A DNA stretch of 64,000 nucleotides from Leishmania panamensis. Lineage: Eukaryota; Euglenozoa; Kinetoplastea; Trypanosomatida; Trypanosomatidae. Each line of letters starts with the position of its first letter. The stretch's first letter is position 1. The notes beneath the pieces are model-generated. The model was given only the letters and a program-made list of their open reading frames with translations, did no database searches and had not been told where the DNA came from. The DNA lies in assembly GCF_000755165.1 (NCBI RefSeq), contig NC_025880.1, positions 187,311 to 251,310 of the forward strand, written 5' to 3'. Positions 59,959 to 64,000 of this stretch are shown here, one piece after another. The translations under genes and the position numbers were made by a program.

Positions 59959-61845
59959 ATGAGGCTGTTTCTTGAGCTGCCCAGCGCCGTCTGGGCCGTG
60001 CTTGCCATCGAGTTTCTCGAGCGTCTCGGCTACTACGCTGTTGCCCTTTCTCTTTTCACCTACTGCACCGTCATGCTCCAGACGGGTCCCGCGGCAGCGA
60101 ATGCGCTGATTAACATCGTGTACATCCTCGTCCCCGCTGCAGCGCTCCTTGCGTCGGGTGTGGCGGATAGCCGGGTTGGTCGGTCGCGTGTACTGGCCAT
60201 TGCGCTGGCCGCTTACACAGCCTCGCTGCTCCTTTTGTGCGTGTCAGCCACCCCCTGGCTCTACACCTCCTTCCCCCTCGGTGCGCAGTGGAGTAGTAAG
60301 GCCCTGTTCGCTGTGGCACTGGTTGGGTTCAGTGCTGGATACGGTTCGATGAAGGTGTGCATCAACCCGATCATGGCAGATTGCGTCACGCTACATTACC
60401 GCACTGCATTTATTGGGCTACCAACCATCGTTGACAGCTGGGAGGCAAGGGCAGAGATGAATGCTGTGAGTGTTGTAAAGGCTGCCAAGCTCCCCACACG
60501 TGAGATGGCCTCCTTGTCAGGTGCGACGCGCAAGGGTGTCGTTGCCAATGCGACTGGAGCAGCGAGTGAAGCGTCGAGCCACGACGTCTCGTCTTACGAC
60601 TCCATTACCGAGACAGACACCGCTACGTCTCTCTACGAGAAGGAGCACGTGACTACGGCCCTCTCCCGCCTGTTTGTGTACACCTACTGGGTGGGAAACG
60701 TTGGCGGTCTCGTTGGCAGCTTTGTCGCACCGCTGCTGCGCAATTTCGAGAGCCGCCGCCTCGTGCAGGGAAGTGAGGAGTATACAACTGGCTACTACTA
60801 CAGCTTCCTGCTGGCAGCCTTGTCGGTCGGCCTCGGTGGTGGTTTCCTCTACTGGTGCTTTGCCTGGCTGCCCAGCAACGCGCCAGCACCTAAGTTTGTG
60901 CTGATTCGTGTGATTATGCTCGCGCTGCAAAATAGGTGGGCGGTGATGCGAGGCAGTGTGCGTGTGGTGCCAGGCACTCGCGATGGCATCTCTGAACCCC
61001 AAGACTGGCTCGACTATGCGTGTGTCAGGCTACACCCGACTTCATCTGGGACGGGGGGCATCTCTGCCAACCACGCCGTTCTTGCCGACGCCGCTGCGGC
61101 CTTCGAGTGTTCTACCTCGACTGTGTATGGTTCGAGCTGTAGCAGCACCCTTGATGACGTTGACGGTGATGCCTCTAACACCTCACTCTGGGTGGCCGAC
61201 TGCCGCACGACGCTGCGAGCCTGCAAGGCCTTCATTGCCCTGCCCATTTACTGGCTAATCTGTAATCAGTTCAGCACGAACCTCATGTATCAGGCCGAAG
61301 CCTTGGATATGCCAGTGAGCGTGCCGAAGGAACTCTTCAACAACATCAACACCGCCACCATGCTGCTCTTCTTGGCTCTTTGGGATTTGTGGCTGCTCCC
61401 ACGCGTTCTGCTGCACCGCGTTCCCTCTGCCTGTCTTCGGATTATGGCAGGGTTTGGGTGCATGTGCGCCTCCATGCTGTGGTGCGGGTTCTTACAGTGC
61501 ACCTTAACTGACTGTGGCTACTACGAAGGTGAGGATAGTTACGTGCTCCGCGATGGCCAACGGAAGCTGTCGGCAGGGTGGCTGATCGTGCCGTACATTC
61601 TGCAAGGACTCGCCTCCGCCTTCGTGGACCCGACAGTAATGGAGGTGGCATACCGAGACACCCCGGAGCGGATGAAGGGGACGGTCATGGGGCTGTACTG
61701 GTTCGCCTCCAGTGCAAGCGGATTTCTCGGCTTCGCTCTCTCACCGGTGATGAAGCCGCAGAACGCAGCGCCCCTCTTCTTTTCCTTCGCAGTGGCACAG
61801 ATGGTCGTCGCGGCGCTCTTCTACCGTGCCAACAGCGGCTGCTAA
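59959..61845 (+). CDS. POT-family (proton-coupled oligopeptide) transporter, 628 aa
   Basis: Role: proton-driven uptake of di- and tripeptides or related solutes at the plasma membrane. Seen: the first helix carries the family motif ExxER (EFLER in AIEFLERLGYYAVAL, about residues 18-22). Then multiple spans, including ALINIVYILVPAAALLASGV, the loop-2/3 segment ADSRVGRSRVLAIAL (MFS-type), and FSAGYGSMKVCINPIMADC, which corresponds to the GTGGIKPNVSALGADQF signature. The seventh-helix motif PIYWLICNQFSTNLMYQAEA matches PIFWALFDQQGSTWVLQA-type sequence. Two long hydrophilic loops, at about 165-225 and 325-415, are Ser/Thr-rich. Around 12 spans in all. The N-terminal cytosolic tail is very short with the chosen ATG; GTG-led extension to 59674 was rejected. 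Confidence 0.88.
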   Translation: MRLFLELPSAVWAVLAIEFLERLGYYAVALSLFTYCTVMLQTGPAAANALINIVYILVPAAALLASGVADSRVGRSRVLAIALAAYTASLLLLCVSATPWLYTSFPLGAQWSSKALFAVALVGFSAGYGSMKVCINPIMADCVTLHYRTAFIGLPTIVDSWEARAEMNAVSVVKAAKLPTREMASLSGATRKGVVANATGAASEASSHDVSSYDSITETDTATSLYEKEHVTTALSRLFVYTYWVGNVGGLVGSFVAPLLRNFESRRLVQGSEEYTTGYYYSFLLAALSVGLGGGFLYWCFAWLPSNAPAPKFVLIRVIMLALQNRWAVMRGSVRVVPGTRDGISEPQDWLDYACVRLHPTSSGTGGISANHAVLADAAAAFECSTSTVYGSSCSSTLDDVDGDASNTSLWVADCRTTLRACKAFIALPIYWLICNQFSTNLMYQAEALDMPVSVPKELFNNINTATMLLFLALWDLWLLPRVLLHRVPSACLRIMAGFGCMCASMLWCGFLQCTLTDCGYYEGEDSYVLRDGQRKLSAGWLIVPYILQGLASAFVDPTVMEVAYRDTPERMKGTVMGLYWFASSASGFLGFALSPVMKPQNAAPLFFSFAVAQMVVAALFYRANSGC

Positions 61846-62903
61846 ACTGGTCTGTGTTGATGTGTCGCTTTGCGAGCCAGATGATGCAGCGCTCGCGTTT
61901 TTTTTCTCCCATGAGCGCTGGCACCGCCCAGCGCAGGCGCACGCACACGTCGGAACTCATACGACTGGGCAAGTACCACTTCATGGTCAGGTTATCAGCA
62001 CTCTCTCCACTAGTAGGTAGACCTGTGGAAGCGCCCGACTCTCTCTTTTGCGCGTTACATCAACACATCTACTGCCGGGACAGTCAACGGGACAGGCATA
62101 AAGTGAGATGCCGGGGCAACCCCACCTCAACCCCCCCTTCTCTCCCCTCTCCGTGCTACTCTACTTCCGGTGGCAGCAGTACTAACACCTACGCTCTTTT
62201 TTTTCCATTGCTTCCTCACCGGAGTACACAGCGAAGGAAAGATGAGGAATCGATGGGGAGAGGGCGTGCGACGACGAGGAAGGGGTATTGCTGCTTGTTC
62301 TGCTCTCGTTTGATTGCAGCATCGGCCCACACTCGTGTTACTCCTCTCCAAAGTGCAGCGAGGTGTACTCTTCGCGCACAGGCCTCCCTATTTGCCTCCT
62401 TCGTGTTCTTCTGCGACTCGTCTTGTACGTGCGGAGGAATTTAGGGGCATGCGGGTGTGTAGGGGTGGGTGGCTCTCTCAGACGTCCAAGTGGCAAATTC
62501 GATCGTAGGCCTGCACCTCACTGAAGAGAGGTCCACGTCCCACTCCTCTGGTGCACTGGAGCCGGATGCACCTGAAAAGGCCCACGGCCACAACTGAGCC
62601 GCGCTGGACTTGACGTTGCTTCGCATTGCTCGTGAGCCCTACGCTTTGTGCGTGAACGCCTGTGGCGCCACCTTTCCACCCACTCTTCATCTCACATCAA
62701 CGCCAGCATACGTTCATCCACACTCGCACTTTCCTCTTTTTCTGTGACCCTCTTCGTCTCTTCGTTTCGCCTTACCACGCAATCCCACACACCGACGTGC
62801 CTTTATCTCGCTCCCTCGCTTTCTCGCGCACTTTTTTCTCTTCTCTCCCTTTTGATTGTCGGGTCTGCTCAGTCACTCTGGGTTTCACACGAGTTTTTGT
62901 AGA
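61846..62903. other. spacer upstream of eL6
   Basis: About 1.06 kb: T9 at 61899-61907, CT tracts at 62132-62170 and a dense pyrimidine zone 62735-62870 ending GTCTGCTCAG. The rest is unremarkable; the open frames here overlap the end of the transporter or are low-complexity. Confidence 0.5.
62871..62872 (+). promoter_or_regulatory. candidate trans-splice acceptor AG for eL6
   Basis: The pyrimidine tract CTTTTTTCTCTTCTCTCCCT (62831-62850) is followed by GTCTGCTCAG, leaving a 31-nt leader, as expected for a ribosomal protein mRNA. Confidence 0.65.
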
Positions 62904-63482
62904 ATGGCCGCCACCAAGTGCGCCGCGAAGCGGAAGGTCGCGAAGAAAGTGTCGCGCAAGAGCCCCGAGTACACGACCCTGCGCAAGAGTTGTGCCCCTG
63001 GCGCCATCGCGATCATCCTTGCCGGCCGCTTTCGCGGTCGCCGCGCCGTGATCCTGAAGCAGCTGCCGCACAACGGCCCCCTGGTCGTGTCCGGCCCGAT
63101 GAAGTATAACGGCGTCCCCATCCGCCGTATCGACTCCCGTTACGTGATCGCCACGAGCACCAAGGTCGATATCTCCAGCGTTGACACGTCGTCCATCACC
63201 CCTGAGGTGTTTCTGCGCCCCAAGGCGGAGAAGCCGACCAAGTGCGAAGGAGACTTCATGGGTGACAAGCAAAAGGCTAAGGCGGAGAAGGCTGCCAAGA
63301 AAACCTCCAAGGCGGAGAAGAAGACCGTCGTGTCGGACGCGCGCGCCCAGCTGCAGAAGAAGATCGACGCCGCTCTCGTCGCGGCCATCAAGAAGGACGC
63401 TCAGGGTAAGGAGAAGGCCGGCTACCTGCGCTCTGTCTTCACAGTGAAGCCGGGTGATGCGCCGCACCGCTGGAACTGGTAA
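62904..63482 (+). CDS. RPL6: 60S ribosomal protein L6 (eL6), 192 aa
   Basis: Role: large-subunit protein near the sarcin-ricin/ES7 side of the cytosolic ribosome. Seen: basic N-terminus MAATKCAAKRKVAKKVSRKS, then the KOW-like core IILAGRFRGRRAVILKQLPH, LVVSGPMKYNGVPIRRIDSR and YVIATSTKVDIS, all diagnostic of eL6; a lysine/alanine-rich helix (KAKAEKAAKKTSKAEKKT); and the C-terminus YLRSVFTVKPGDAPHRWNW, matching the family's YLRSxFxLxxGxxPHxxxF end. Codons are almost exclusively G/C-ending, as for highly expressed trypanosomatid genes. The frame starts at a TTG 16 codons upstream; the ATG is clear because the splice acceptor lies between. Leishmania ribosomal protein genes are often duplicated; no second copy is in the window. 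Confidence 0.97.
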   Translation: MAATKCAAKRKVAKKVSRKSPEYTTLRKSCAPGAIAIILAGRFRGRRAVILKQLPHNGPLVVSGPMKYNGVPIRRIDSRYVIATSTKVDISSVDTSSITPEVFLRPKAEKPTKCEGDFMGDKQKAKAEKAAKKTSKAEKKTVVSDARAQLQKKIDAALVAAIKKDAQGKEKAGYLRSVFTVKPGDAPHRWNW

Positions 63483-64000
63483 GCACATGGCGCCCGGCGC
63501 CCCCTCGTAGCGCGTACTGGTGGCATAGGTTCGCTAACTGTACAGCTCCTCACCAGAGGAGCGGGGCCAAGTGCACCATCTGACGTGCCTGATCTGCCTC
63601 ATGCTCGTTTCTTGGTGTCTTTCTCGTCATTTTCTTTCTCATTTTCATCAGCAAGACGAAAAAGAGTAAATAAGTCGGTGCATGTGCAACCGGACGCGAT
63701 CGTCTCTCTCTCGTGCGGGCCGTCGCGAGTGATGGGTTGCAGGCGCTTATTGCTTCGGTCTTATTTTCCACGCCTTCGACTGTCGACTCGCCCGCGGTGG
63801 CTGCACCACCGGTGCTGTCGTTTTGATCGTCTTGTGTGCATCCTGGTACTCAGGCAGCATGCGTGGACCTCGCCAACGTCTGCCGCGTTCTTGTGAGGAG
63901 GAAAAAGGGGGCTGTGACGGTGGCTATGTGAAGCACCTGCCCGCTCGTCTTTTGCTCCTCCGCGAATGCTTCTATCTACTCATCTCTCTCTCCTTTTTCT
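63483..64000. other. 3' flank of eL6
   Basis: About 520 bp, presumably eL6 3'UTR and spacer to a gene beyond the window. CT-rich tracts at 63608-63660 and at the right edge (63975-64000) might be splice signals for the next gene. The frame 63585-63896 is not convincing. Confidence 0.5.

Noticed and set aside
1..64000. CRISPR array, insertion sequence, prophage or bacterial operon
   Set aside because: No spaced direct repeats, transposase or Shine-Dalgarno-linked operons; every feature fits a trypanosomatid chromosome.

Overview
This window is nuclear DNA of a trypanosomatid, most likely Leishmania or a close Leishmaniinae relative; the species cannot be fixed from the sequence. Evidence: all genes are intronless and sit head-to-tail in two long one-strand blocks, spacers are long and rich in pyrimidine tracts followed by AG (trans-splice acceptors), third codon positions are mostly G/C, dispersed copies of a GC-rich SIDER2-like repeat lie in the spacers, and several products are kinetoplastid-type flagellar or mitochondrial proteins.

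Layout: the left block (1-28270) is read on the minus strand. In transcription order, starting at the strand switch, it carries mitoribosomal mS41, CCDC40/FAP172 (axonemal ruler), an unrecognised 676-aa protein, an NKAP-C domain protein, Trm82/WDR4 (tRNA m7G methyltransferase subunit), a small FYVE-like zinc finger protein, a bacterial-type RtcB RNA ligase, a 2120-aa ZNFX1-like helicase/zinc-finger protein, and a mitochondrial NFU Fe-S scaffold cut by the window edge. The right block (31094-64000) is read on the plus strand: a helical-repeat (PPR/TPR-like) protein, an unknown 126-aa protein, IFT57, an unknown 477-aa protein, a DRC8/EFCAB2-like EF-hand protein, a 1403-aa coiled-coil protein with a mitochondrial presequence, an unknown 152-aa protein, a PP2A B55-type regulatory subunit, the ERG4 sterol C-24(28) reductase, an unknown 154-aa protein, TTC4/Cns1 co-chaperone, a POT-family transporter and ribosomal protein eL6.

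Between them (28271-31093) is a divergent strand-switch region, expected to be a Pol II transcription start region. It holds a truncated copy of the repeat seen at 10.09 and 12.87 kb and several short coding-like pieces that may be a decayed gene. The DNA from about 27.2 to 35.9 kb, genes included, is visibly AT-richer than either flank.

The genes are not a functional operon; neighbours in such arrays are co-transcribed and separated by trans-splicing and polyadenylation. Recurrent themes are the flagellum (CCDC40, IFT57, DRC8-like), the mitochondrion (NFU, mS41, the presequence protein) and RNA metabolism (RtcB, Trm82, NKAP, ZNFX1-like). The two most notable genes are the Escherichia-type RtcB with an N-terminal extension, and the giant ZNFX1-like protein with a good Walker A but no recognisable DEAA-type Walker B. 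Many open frames begin at non-ATG codons; starts given here are the first credible ATG, checked against nearby splice acceptors where possible.
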